A DNA stretch of 15,370 bases from Planctomycetaceae bacterium (lineage in GTDB: Bacteria; Planctomycetota; Planctomycetia; Pirellulales; Pirellulaceae): NCBI GenBank assembly GCA_005773145.1, contig SXHS01000218.1:1-15370 (forward strand), written 5' to 3'. Of the stretch, positions 1 to 7,567 are shown one piece after another; the stretch's first letter is position 1, and every line of letters begins with the position of its first letter. The position numbers and the translations under genes were made by a program. A model generated the notes under the pieces. That model searched no databases. It was not told the origin of the DNA and saw only the letters and a list, made by a program, of their open reading frames with translations.

Positions 1-954
1 AACAGGTGTCTTGATGATGATCCCGCGTCGCGCGGCCAATGACACGGATCCGATAATGGCGACGGGAATTGCAATGAGCAAGGGGCAAGGAGTGGCCACC
101 ACTAAAACGGCCAGGAATCGAATGACATCGCCCGTGAATCACCAGGCAACCAGCCCGATGCTCACGGCCAACGGAGTGTAGACAGCTCCCAGTTGATCTC
201 CCAATCGCCGCATTCTGGGGCGGTATTGCTGCGACTGCCGCATGACCTGCATGATCTGCGCGTAACGAGAATCGGCCGCTCGTTTAGTCGCTTTTATGGT
301 CAGGGCCGCACTGCCATTGATCGCTCCCGAGAGCACGGCAGAACCCGGCGTCTTGGACATGTTGTAGGGCTCGCCCGTCAGGTACGACTCGTCCATCGCG
401 CCGTGCCCCGATTGGACAATCCCGTCCACGGGACAGATTTCATGCGGCAAGACCAATAACGAATCACCGATGTTGATTTCGGTCAAGGGAATGTCAGTTA
501 CTGATCCCGAGTGCTGACGATGGGCAATCGCCGGGACGCGTTTGGCCAACGCCTGCAAGACGGACGAGGCGCTGAAGAGTGCATAATGCTCCAAGGCCGC
601 GCCGCCGGACAACATGAGCACGACCAGCGTCCCCGCTAGGTACTCTCCCAGGAGTGAGGCCGTGACGATGGAGATCCCCGCCAACAGATCCGAGCCGAAC
701 TCGCCCCGCAGGGCCTTGACCGCCAGCTCCCACACCAGTGGAGTGCCTCCCAAGGCCAAGGCCAACCCAAGGGGCACCAAATGAACGGTTGCCGGTTGGT
801 TGGCACCAAACTTCAAGACAAGATGGGCGGCAATCGCCACGATGGCGGCGGCCGCGATGACCACGTCCCGGCCTCCCCACGGACGATCCGGAGCGGCTGC
901 CGACGCGCTGAGGAGTGGCGGGTCCGATTCGACTTCTGGAAGGACTTCTTTCAT
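1..954 (-). pseudogene. Heavy-metal P1B-type ATPase, interrupted by an in-frame TGA and cut by the window edge
   Basis: Family role: ATP-driven efflux of a metal cation across the inner membrane. The N-terminal part has hydrophobic helices (about residues 31-125, counted from ATG 954) and an actuator domain with the TGE motif in LTGEPY (192-197). The frame stops at TGA 141-139, after GLVAW. Read past that stop it stays open to base 1 and encodes FTGDVIRFLAVLVVATPCP, that is, the conserved helix with the TPC ion-binding motif, so the gene is split rather than finished. Family members usually have Trp or another residue at this point, so a TGG-to-TGA change is the simplest explanation. There is no N-terminal metal-binding CxxC domain. 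I chose ATG 954. An in-frame TTG at 990 has no ribosome site. The phosphorylation and ATP-binding domains lie outside the window. A sequencing error cannot be excluded. Confidence 0.75.
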
Positions 955-1062
955 GACCCCATGGTAGTCGCCCCGCGGCGCCTCAGCCAATGCGAATCCG
1001 CCCCGCGATTATCGCCCCACCCTCAGCCGCCACCGCGCACACCCACTAGAACCCCGGCACAT

Positions 1063-1127
1063 GTTGGTGTAAGTTCACTCACCAACGTCTATCTCGTGGC
1101 TTGACCCGTGGCAGGGTCCGATATCAC
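1063..1127. promoter_or_regulatory. Inverted repeat and possible promoter in the divergent intergenic region
   Basis: Between the leftward ATPase and the rightward permease there is a dyad with arms GTTGGTG (1063-1069) and CACCAAC (1080-1086), separated by 10 bases. This is the size and spacing of a site for a dimeric regulator. It sits just upstream of TTGACC (1101-1106), a fair -35 box. The matching -10 is poor (TATCAC at 1122-1127, spacer 15). The dyad is seen in the sequence; its role as an operator for either flanking gene is inferred from position only. Confidence 0.3.
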
Positions 1128-1160
1128 CTCAGATTCTTCGTATCGATATTGAAGGAAGAT

Positions 1161-2540
1161 ATGACGACATCCGATCTACCTCAAACGGCAGAGCCGGCGA
1201 CTGCCTCTGGCAGCGAGTTCGAACGGGAACCTGTTCCGGCCGGCGCACTTAAGGGATTCAGTTCTTTCTGGGGCATGTATGCCGGCGAGCATACGGCGGG
1301 GACTGAGTTCATGATCGGACCACTGTTTGTGGCTTGGGGCGCGAACGCCTTCGATCTGATCGTTGGACTGTTATTGGGCAATCTGCTGGCCGTGCTTTGT
1401 TGGCGCTTCCTCACCGCTGAAATCGCCACCCATGAGCGGTTAACGCTGTATTACCAGCTGGAGAAAATCTGCGGTCGAGGATTAGTGACGCTGTACAACT
1501 TTTTTAATGGCGTCTTGTTTTGCTTCTTAGCGGGCGCGATGGTCACGGTGTCCGCAACCGCCGTCGGCGTCCCTTTTGGTGATACGATCAAGATGCCTCA
1601 ATTCACGGACACGATGCCCACAGGCGTCGCCTGGGTCTTGGCGTGCGTGGTCATCGGCTTGGCCATGACCGTGGTGGCCGTCCGTGGGTACTCCGTCGTT
1701 GCCCGGGTCGGCCATATTTCCGCGCCTTGGATGTTTCTGGTATTCGTGGCCTGTGGATTCGTGATGCTGGGCAAACTTCACACGACCGATCTCTGGTCTC
1801 TGCTGCAGCCCGCCGAAGCGGGACCGGCCAAAGTTGGCTTTTGGGGCATTGTCTGCTTCTCGTGGTTCTGCAATTCGGCCATGCACCTGGGTATGTCCGA
1901 CCTGTCGGTGTTGCGATTCGCGCGTAAGCCCGGTTACGGTTGGGCTTCGGCCGTCGGCATGTTCTTGGGGCACTATGTCGCTTGGATTTGCGCGGCGTTG
2001 TTGTTGGTCTATTGGGTGCGTGAAAAAGGTGTCGACCCGATGACGGGGATGGCCCCGGGGCCAATGGTATACGACGCTGTAGGCTGGACCGGCCTGATCT
2101 GCGTGGTCATCGCGGGCTGGACCACGGCCAACCCGACGATCTACCGCGCGGGGCTGGCATTTCAAGGGATGTTTCCCGCGATGAGTCGCACCTTAGCGAC
2201 GGTCATTGCCGGGGTGGTGTGTACGGTGGCGAGTGTATTTCCCGCGTTCGCCATGAAGCTGCTGGATTTCGTTGGTATTTATGGGACGATCTTGGCGCCG
2301 GTAGGGGCGGTCATCGCGGTCGATTTTTTTCTGGCGCGACGACTTGGAATTCCACGGTACCCAGCAGAGGCCAGCGGCTCCACCTTTAATTTGGCCGTAT
2401 TTCTGGCCTGGTCGATCTCGGTTGCGGTGGCCATGGGGGTTTTGTACTGGCAGCCGAGCATTCATTCGTTCTTCTTGCCGCTGCCGACTTGGTTGGCCTG
2501 CGGCGGCTTGTATATCATGTTCTCCAAGTTCATGCGTTAG
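1161..2540 (+). CDS. NCS1-type (purine-cytosine permease-like) membrane transporter
   Basis: A 459-residue polytopic inner-membrane protein with about 12 hydrophobic segments after a polar 30-residue N-terminus. NCS1 features are GWTTANPTIYRAGLAFQ (319-335) and the late-helix motif GTILAPVGAVIAVDFF (375-390). The family takes up nucleobases, hydantoins or vitamins with Na+ or H+. This branch is divergent, so the substrate is not known. I chose ATG 1161 because GAAGGAAG (1151-1158) is a good ribosome site just before it. The frame is open upstream to 1101 without such a site. It is the first gene of a tight unit with a small membrane protein and a GH78-type hydrolase, so a sugar, glycoside or aglycone is a reasonable alternative to a nucleobase. 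That link is inference from context. Confidence 0.8.
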   Translation: MTTSDLPQTAEPATASGSEFEREPVPAGALKGFSSFWGMYAGEHTAGTEFMIGPLFVAWGANAFDLIVGLLLGNLLAVLCWRFLTAEIATHERLTLYYQLEKICGRGLVTLYNFFNGVLFCFLAGAMVTVSATAVGVPFGDTIKMPQFTDTMPTGVAWVLACVVIGLAMTVVAVRGYSVVARVGHISAPWMFLVFVACGFVMLGKLHTTDLWSLLQPAEAGPAKVGFWGIVCFSWFCNSAMHLGMSDLSVLRFARKPGYGWASAVGMFLGHYVAWICAALLLVYWVREKGVDPMTGMAPGPMVYDAVGWTGLICVVIAGWTTANPTIYRAGLAFQGMFPAMSRTLATVIAGVVCTVASVFPAFAMKLLDFVGIYGTILAPVGAVIAVDFFLARRLGIPRYPAEASGSTFNLAVFLAWSISVAVAMGVLYWQPSIHSFFLPLPTWLACGGLYIMFSKFMR

Positions 2541-2573
2541 CTGTGAGTCCTCCTGCCATCAGAGGTGGCCGAA

Positions 2574-2744
2574 ATGAATGTGCTCGCGACTGTTATTGGT
2601 TTGTTGTCCCTCGGTGCCACCATTGTGCCGGCGGTGCTCTTTGCCTTCGGCGGCATCGCGGAGGCACCGATGAAAGCCATCATGTTGGTCGGAACCGTCA
2701 CGTGGTTTCTATCGGCTCCCTTTTGGTTGAAAGAGTCCGACTGA
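2574..2744 (+). CDS. Small two-helix membrane protein (56 residues), possible transporter partner
   Basis: The frame ATG 2574 to TGA 2744 encodes 56 residues. Hydrophobic stretches at about 4-26 (ending VLFAFGG) and 34-52 (MKAIMLVGTVTWFLSAPFW) predict two membrane helices joined by a short polar turn, with a charged tail KESD. A ribosome site, AGAGGTGG (2561-2568), precedes the ATG. The gene begins 33 bp after the permease stop and ends 1 bp before the next start. I recognise no named family. Spacing, ribosome site and composition argue for a real gene. A small subunit or stabiliser of the preceding permease is an inference from position. Confidence 0.7.
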   Translation: MNVLATVIGLLSLGATIVPAVLFAFGGIAEAPMKAIMLVGTVTWFLSAPFWLKESD

Positions 2745-2745
2745 A

Positions 2746-4527
2746 ATGCAAAGATCTTGTTGGGCCTTGCTGGTCGGGTTGTCGATGATCGTTAGCGCCG
2801 GCTTGGAGCCCGCCGCTGGCGAAGCGCCGAGCCTACCAGCGGCGTTGCAAGGTCTGCCGATCTCCCCTGCCCCGTCGCCACTCAGTTCGTTTTACGTGTC
2901 CCCCACACGAATCGTCTGGCAGTCTGAACATGGCGTGCGGAACGCGGAGCATTTATTGCAACCCAAGCCGGGTCAGGCCCTACTCAGCGAGTCCATCCCG
3001 CCACTGGAATTGACCACGACGCCGCAGCATGCGGCTGCCGTGGTGTTGGACTTCGGCACGGAATTACAAGGGTACGTCGAACTCTTCACCCCCATGACGC
3101 CGGACCAACAGAAGTTGCGCCGCGTGCGCGTGCGCTTGGGCGAATCGGTCAGCGAGGTGATGGCCGAGTTGGGCGGGGCGCAGAATGCCGGAAATGATCA
3201 CGCGGTGCGAGACCAAACCGTAACCCTGCCATGGCTGGGAAAAAAGAGCGTGGGCCCCAGCGGATTTCGGTTTGTTCGCATCGACAATGTTGATCCCGAA
3301 TTGGTTGTCCAGTTGAGTCAGGTGCGGGCGGTCTTGCAGCTGCGCGACATTCCTTATGTCGGCCAGTTCCGATGTGACGACGAGCGACTGAATCGCATCT
3401 GGCAAGTCGGTGCCTACACGGTCCACTTGAATATGCAGGAGTACTTGTGGGACGGAATCAAGCGGGATCGACTGGTGTGGGTGGGGGATATGCACCCGGA
3501 AGTCAGTACGATCAACGCCGTCTTTGGCTTCAACGATGTTGTACCGCGTAGCCTGGATCTGATCCGCGACGCCACTCCACCCACCAGTTGGATGAACGGC
3601 ATCAGCAGCTACTCCATGTGGTGGATCATCATCCATGAAGATTGGTGGTTGCATCACGGAAATCGCGAGTACTTGCAAGCTCAGGGGGAGTATCTACAAG
3701 CGCTCTTGAAGAAATTGACCACCCACGTCAACGAACAGGGAGAGGAAAAACTGGATGGGACCCGTTTCCTGGACTGGCCTACCTATGAGAATCCGATGGC
3801 GGTGCACGAGGGCTTGCAGGCGATGACGGTAATGGCGTTGCAGAGTGGCGCGCGACTGATGGATATCCTCGGAGACACAACGCTGGCAGCCGAGTGCCGT
3901 GAGTCGGCTCGTCAGTGCACACGCCATGCTGCCCAGGCTAGCGGGCGCAAGTCGCCGGCGGCACTATCGGTTCTAGCCGGTTTGCGCGATGCACGCGAGG
4001 TCGCCCAACAGAGACTCATACCACGAGGTGCTCAGGACTTGTCAACCTTCTACGGGTTTTATGTATTGCAAGCGTTGGCGCAGGCAGACGAGACAGACGC
4101 TGCATTGGACATGATCAAGACCTATTGGGGGGGCATGCTCGATTATGGCGCCACAACCTTCTGGGAGGATTTCAACCTCGAATGGACGGAGAACGCCTCC
4201 CGGATTGATGAACTCGTCCCGCCAGGGAAACGGGATATCCATGGCGATTGTGGAGCCCATTGTTACGTAGGGTTTCGCCATAGCCTGTGTCACGGCTGGG
4301 CCAGTGGCCCCACGGCCTGGCTCAGCCAACACGTACTCGGCGTTCGACCACTGGAACCCGGCTTTCAACGAGTGGCCGTTACGCCGGCCCTAGGGAAGCT
4401 GCGTTGGGCGGAGGGGAATTACCCAACGCCACGCGGTCCGATCCAGGTCCGTCATGAGCGACAAGCGGACGGAACCATTCGCTCCCATATCCAAGCCCCA
4501 GCGGGCATCACCATCGAGCGGCTGTGA
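2746..4527 (+). CDS. Secreted alpha-L-rhamnosidase-like glycoside hydrolase (GH78 type)
   Basis: A 593-residue protein with an N-terminal signal peptide (about 1-25, ending AAGEA), hence periplasmic or secreted. After a beta-rich region (about 50-200) comes an (alpha/alpha)6 barrel (about 205-510) and a C-terminal beta domain (about 525-593). The barrel carries DGIKRDRLVWVGD (236-248), which matches the GH78 motif DCPxRERLGWxGD, and ATTFWE with Glu474 at the place of the general base. The usual catalytic-site Glu of the first motif is Asp241 here. At 593 residues it is shorter than classic GH78 enzymes of about 900 because the extra N-terminal beta modules are missing. Expected role: removing terminal rhamnose or a related sugar from glycosides or polysaccharides. 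ATG 2746 lies 1 bp after the previous stop, which suggests coupled translation. The family is clear; the exact substrate is not. Confidence 0.85.
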   Translation: MQRSCWALLVGLSMIVSAGLEPAAGEAPSLPAALQGLPISPAPSPLSSFYVSPTRIVWQSEHGVRNAEHLLQPKPGQALLSESIPPLELTTTPQHAAAVVLDFGTELQGYVELFTPMTPDQQKLRRVRVRLGESVSEVMAELGGAQNAGNDHAVRDQTVTLPWLGKKSVGPSGFRFVRIDNVDPELVVQLSQVRAVLQLRDIPYVGQFRCDDERLNRIWQVGAYTVHLNMQEYLWDGIKRDRLVWVGDMHPEVSTINAVFGFNDVVPRSLDLIRDATPPTSWMNGISSYSMWWIIIHEDWWLHHGNREYLQAQGEYLQALLKKLTTHVNEQGEEKLDGTRFLDWPTYENPMAVHEGLQAMTVMALQSGARLMDILGDTTLAAECRESARQCTRHAAQASGRKSPAALSVLAGLRDAREVAQQRLIPRGAQDLSTFYGFYVLQALAQADETDAALDMIKTYWGGMLDYGATTFWEDFNLEWTENASRIDELVPPGKRDIHGDCGAHCYVGFRHSLCHGWASGPTAWLSQHVLGVRPLEPGFQRVAVTPALGKLRWAEGNYPTPRGPIQVRHERQADGTIRSHIQAPAGITIERL

Positions 4528-5444
4528 TCGAAGCGAGTCAACAACCGGCGACTAGTGCTCCACTCTATCGAGCCGCGCGCCGAGCTTCCTGGTTGGGACT
4601 GGCCGTCAATCTGACTCTCGGCATCGTCAAATTGGTAAGCGGGATCGTCGGCCAGTCGTTTGCCTTGGTATCGGATGCCGTCAATTCTCTGGGGGATTCG
4701 CTGAGTTCGGTGGTGGTTCTGATAGGCCTCTGGTTCTCCGAGCGGCCCGCGGACGAGGAACATCCCTATGGTCATACCCGCGCGGAGGCGATTGCTGCGT
4801 CAAGTGTGGCCACGATTGTGATTGGATCCGCCATACTCGTCGGCTGGGAGGCGGGGCATCGGTTCTTCGCCCCGCATCCCAGCCCTCCTGCGTGGACTCT
4901 CTGGATTGCCGCTGCCAACGTGTTCGTCAAAGAACTGCTCTACCGGTACAAAATGAAAGTTGGCCGACGCACGCGGTCCATGTCGTTGATCGCCAATGCT
5001 TGGGATCATCGCAGTGATGCCGCCTGCTCCCTAGCGGTGCTGATCGGCCTGGGCATCGTGCGTTGGGCCGGCCCTCGCTACATATGGGTCGACGAAGTGG
5101 CGGCACTTGTGGTCGTTGTGGCCATCCTCGGGTCCGGCCTCCGACTGTTTCTGGATAGTGCCAGCGAATTGATGGACGTCCAGGCCGACGATCATCTCGT
5201 GTCCGACGTACGCCACACCGCAGCCAACGTCCCTGGAGTGCGCGCTGTGGAAAAGTTGTGGGTACGCAAGACGGGCTTGGAGTACCTGGTGGATATTCAC
5301 ATCCAGGTCGATGCCGATCTCACCGTACGCGACGGCCATCGTATCTCGCACCTCGTCAAGGATCGGCTCCTGGCGGAGTTCGCCGAGGTACGCGACGCGC
5401 TGGTGCATATCGAGCCGTTCCCCCACATACCCGGTGCCGGATAA
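4524..5444 (+). CDS. Cation diffusion facilitator (CDF) family metal exporter, Mn-like site
   Basis: A 306-residue CDF protein: six predicted helices (about 22-210) and a cytoplasmic dimerisation domain (about 215-300, including VRKTGLEYLVDIHIQVD). The family exports divalent cations using the proton gradient. It has the conserved HPYGHTRAE loop (80-88). The transport-site positions are Asn54 and Asp58 (NSLGD, second helix) and Asp161 and Asp165 (DHRSD, fifth helix). Zn exporters normally have D/H-D and H-D there, while Asn-Asp/Asp-Asp is reported for Mn-exporting CDFs such as MntE. Mn2+ is therefore the favoured substrate; Fe2+ or Zn2+ remain possible. The GTG start 4524 overlaps the hydrolase stop by 4 bp (GTGA), so translation is probably coupled. 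It has no obvious functional tie to the hydrolase. Confidence 0.9.
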   Translation: MIEASQQPATSAPLYRAARRASWLGLAVNLTLGIVKLVSGIVGQSFALVSDAVNSLGDSLSSVVVLIGLWFSERPADEEHPYGHTRAEAIAASSVATIVIGSAILVGWEAGHRFFAPHPSPPAWTLWIAAANVFVKELLYRYKMKVGRRTRSMSLIANAWDHRSDAACSLAVLIGLGIVRWAGPRYIWVDEVAALVVVVAILGSGLRLFLDSASELMDVQADDHLVSDVRHTAANVPGVRAVEKLWVRKTGLEYLVDIHIQVDADLTVRDGHRISHLVKDRLLAEFAEVRDALVHIEPFPHIPGAG

Positions 5445-5539
5445 CCTCACCTGCCTTCCTCTTGGCCTGAAACGGCTCTGCGTCTGCGCATTCTGCGTGC
5501 CATCCACGCATTTTCTTGATGTGATGCGGGCCTATCAAC

Positions 5540-5560
5540 GGCCGCGCGGCCCTGTATAGT
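5540..5560. promoter_or_regulatory. GC palindrome with a -10-like box before the dehydrogenase gene
   Basis: The 173-bp gap after the CDF gene holds a perfect 12-bp palindrome, GGCCGCGCGGCC (5540-5551), followed by TATAGT (5555-5560), a good -10 hexamer. No convincing -35 lies 16-18 bp upstream. If TATAGT is a -10, transcription would begin near 5567, which fits translation from GTG 5618 rather than from the in-frame GTG 5564. Promoter function is inferred. Confidence 0.25.
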
Positions 5561-5617
5561 GTCTTGGGTGCGCAACATTGTCGAACTGAGATCGAAACGA
5601 ACGCTAGGGATTTACCG

Positions 5618-6403
5618 GTGAAAACTTCAACAATCAAACGCGTGGCGTTGGTAACAGGCGCCGGGCGTGGCATCGGCCGGGCCATCGCCATTGCATTTGC
5701 CAAGTCGGGGTTCCGAGTCGCGATCACGGCTCGGACGGTGGCCGAGTTGACCGACGTGGCCGACGAAATTCGTGCTGCGGGTGGGGAGACGATGACGTTG
5801 GCTGCCGATCTGAGTGATCGTGCCGCCCCCGCTCGCATCGTGCAGGCCGTTAAGCGCGAATTGGGACCGGTGGAGATACTTGTGAACAATGCGGGGATTG
5901 GCAGTAGTCAAGATCCTCGACCCCTTGTCGATTTCGACGATGACTTTTGGGACCTGACCATGGCGGTCAACGTAACCGCGCCGTATCTGTTGTGCAAGCA
6001 GGTCTTGCCGGATATGTTAACGCGGAATTGGGGCCGCATTTTGACGATCGCCTCGATCAACGGCAAGGTCGGCAGCCTACACGGCGCCGCCTACTCGGCC
6101 AGCAAACACGCAATCTTGGGCTTGACGAAGACAATCGCCTTGGAAGTTGCGCGACATGGAGTAACCGCTAATGCCATCTGTCCGGGACCCGTTCGCACGG
6201 TCTTGAATGATCGGCGGATTGCCTACGATGCCGAGAGATTGGGGACGGAGGTGGCTCAGCTGGAAACCTCCATGACCCCGCTGGGACGACGGCTCGAACC
6301 CGAGGAAATCGCGCCGTTGGCGGTTTACTTGGCCAGCGACGCCGCAGCCGCAGTCACCGGCCAAGCCTATAATATCGATGGCGGCGTCGTGATGTCAGGC
6401 TGA
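5618..6403 (+). CDS. Short-chain dehydrogenase/reductase, FabG-like
   Basis: A 261-residue classical SDR with a Rossmann fold and NAD(P)-dependent oxidoreductase activity in the cytoplasm. Visible motifs are TGAGRGIG (14-21, dinucleotide loop), NNAG (90-93), catalytic Ser146 and YSASK with Tyr159 and Lys163, and PGPV after the sixth strand. An Arg shortly after the second strand (ITARTVAEL) suggests NADPH preference. The sequence resembles 3-oxoacyl-ACP reductases, but many SDRs with other alcohol or ketone substrates look the same, so no specific substrate is assigned. I chose GTG 5618 because AGGGA (5606-5610) precedes it. The frame is open from an earlier GTG at 5564, which has no ribosome site. 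A DUF971 gene follows after 33 bp, probably in the same transcript. Confidence 0.85.
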   Translation: MKTSTIKRVALVTGAGRGIGRAIAIAFAKSGFRVAITARTVAELTDVADEIRAAGGETMTLAADLSDRAAPARIVQAVKRELGPVEILVNNAGIGSSQDPRPLVDFDDDFWDLTMAVNVTAPYLLCKQVLPDMLTRNWGRILTIASINGKVGSLHGAAYSASKHAILGLTKTIALEVARHGVTANAICPGPVRTVLNDRRIAYDAERLGTEVAQLETSMTPLGRRLEPEEIAPLAVYLASDAAAAVTGQAYNIDGGVVMSG

Positions 6404-6436
6404 CCGCCTTTCTTAGTATCGCAGGGAGTTCGGACG

Positions 6437-6769
6437 ATGGTGATTCAGCCCGCGCAGCTCAAGCTCGTGTCCCCCCACCGCTTGCACATCGCCTGGACGG
6501 ACGGGGAGCACCGCGAGTACTCGATTCAAGAATTACGAGACCGCTGCCCGTGTGCCACTTGCCGGGAAAAACGCCAGCAGACTGCGAGTCCCCAGAATCT
6601 GCTCCCGGTCATCTCCATCCAGGAGACCCAACCCTTGTCCATTCAGGGCATGAAGCCCGTGGGGAGCTATGCCTACGGAATCCATTTTAGCGACGGGCAT
6701 GATACGGGCATCTACACACTTGAACTCTTGCGTGAGTTGGGCGAAGTCGCTGCGGCCAACGGCTCTTGA
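6437..6769 (+). CDS. DUF971 domain protein (GBBH-like N-terminal domain)
   Basis: A 110-residue protein made of a single DUF971 domain, the small beta-rich fold also found at the N-terminus of gamma-butyrobetaine hydroxylase. The family pattern is clear: LHIAWTDG (16-23), then the Cys cluster RCPCATCR (Cys37, Cys39, Cys42), which could bind zinc or an Fe-S cluster, and the end motif YGIHFSDGHDTGIYTLELLREL. Function is unknown. In other bacteria such genes often stand near Fe-S or cofactor assembly genes; none is visible here. ATG 6437 has a clear ribosome site, AGGGAG (about 6423-6428). It is the last rightward gene before the convergent cluster. Confidence 0.88.
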   Translation: MVIQPAQLKLVSPHRLHIAWTDGEHREYSIQELRDRCPCATCREKRQQTASPQNLLPVISIQETQPLSIQGMKPVGSYAYGIHFSDGHDTGIYTLELLRELGEVAAANGS

Positions 6770-6785
6770 GGGGGATACGTTATCA

Positions 6786-6803
6786 ATTAGCGGCCCCGCT
6801 AAT
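6786..6803. terminator. Perfect inverted repeat between convergent genes, possible two-way terminator
   Basis: ATTAGCGG (6786-6793) and CCGCTAAT (6796-6803) are exact reverse complements. They can form a 7-bp stem with a GCCC loop in either transcript. The repeat lies 16 bp after the DUF971 stop and directly after the stop of the leftward dehydrogenase. No strong T run follows on either strand, so efficient intrinsic termination is uncertain. Confidence 0.45.
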
Positions 6804-7562
6804 CTAGTTGTGCCGGTAGACGAAGGCACCATCCACACGCAATTCGGCGGAGGTGACATACTCCGCATCCTCGCTCGCCAGGAAGGCAGCCGCCTTAGCA
6901 ATTTCTTCCGGGCGCCCCAAACGCTGGATGGGTATTTGTGCGGCCCCCGCATGCAACTGATCATCCGAGAACACCAGTCGTTCACCGGGCGTATCGATCC
7001 AACCAGGAATGACCGCGTTGACATTGATGCGGTGTGGGGCCAACTCGAGTGCCAGGCACTTGCTCAGTTGTAGCAAGCCGGCCTTACCGGAGTCATAGGC
7101 GACACTGTTCCGGAAGGCGATCACGCCATGCACGCTGGAGATGAATACGATCTTACCACCTCCGCCAGTCGCCACCATGTGTCGCGCCGTGAGTTGGCTG
7201 AGATGAAATCCGGCGGTCAGAGTTGCGTTGAGCACCTCTTGGAATGTGTCGGGGTCGTATTCCAGGAACGGCGCCCGATGCACCTTCGACGCGTTGCAGA
7301 TCAGAATGTCGACGCGCCCCAGTTGCCCAATGGCCTCTGCGAGGATTGTTTCGCACCCTGCTCGAGTGAAGGCATCCGCCTCGATACCACAGGCACGTTG
7401 CCCTAGGGCGTGAATCTCGGCCACGGTGCCGGCCAAGTCGGGGCTGCCCGGTCGGTCGTTGACGGCCACATCCGCGCCTTGCCGGGCAAGTTCCAGCGCA
7501 CAGGCCCGCCCGATTCCGCGACCACCACCCGTCACAATCGCTCGTTTGCCATCCAGTCGCAT
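6804..7562 (-). CDS. Short-chain dehydrogenase/reductase, second copy type
   Basis: A 252-residue classical SDR. Motifs: TGGGRGIG (11-18), CNAS (89-92) where most relatives have NNAG, the active-site ISS (141-143), YDSGK with Tyr156 and Lys160, and IPGWIDTPG after the sixth strand. VNDR at the end of the second strand (34-37) puts Asp36 at the cofactor-selecting position, which favours NAD(H). Family resemblance is to glucose/sorbitol-type dehydrogenases and FabG; the substrate cannot be told. ATG 7562 begins 5 bp after the stop of the DUF4340 gene, so it is probably the last gene of the ABC operon, although nothing in its sequence ties it to transport. It is not a close copy of the dehydrogenase at 5618-6403. 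Confidence 0.87.
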   Translation of the reverse strand: MRLDGKRAIVTGGGRGIGRACALELARQGADVAVNDRPGSPDLAGTVAEIHALGQRACGIEADAFTRAGCETILAEAIGQLGRVDILICNASKVHRAPFLEYDPDTFQEVLNATLTAGFHLSQLTARHMVATGGGGKIVFISSVHGVIAFRNSVAYDSGKAGLLQLSKCLALELAPHRINVNAVIPGWIDTPGERLVFSDDQLHAGAAQIPIQRLGRPEEIAKAAAFLASEDAEYVTSAELRVDGAFVYRHN

Positions 7563-7567
7563 GCCAG

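Noticed and set aside
137..144. TGA read as selenocysteine or tryptophan
   Set aside because: No stem-loop typical of a SECIS element was apparent, the residue is not a known Sec site in this family, and TGA is used as a normal stop in several genes of the window.
955..990. TTG start at 990 for the P-type ATPase
   Set aside because: No ribosome site upstream. ATG 954 gives a cleaner N-terminus.
1527..2165. A 212-codon open frame on the minus strand inside the permease gene
   Set aside because: Polar, His/Arg-rich translation with no motif. The + strand shows NCS1 helices over the same bases.
3064..3678. A 204-codon open frame on the minus strand inside the hydrolase gene
   Set aside because: Antisense to conserved GH78 motifs; no ribosome site and no recognisable domain.
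5564..5617. GTG start at 5564 for the rightward dehydrogenase
   Set aside because: No ribosome site, and it adds 18 residues before the Rossmann fold that have no family counterpart. GTG 5618 has AGGGA at the right distance.
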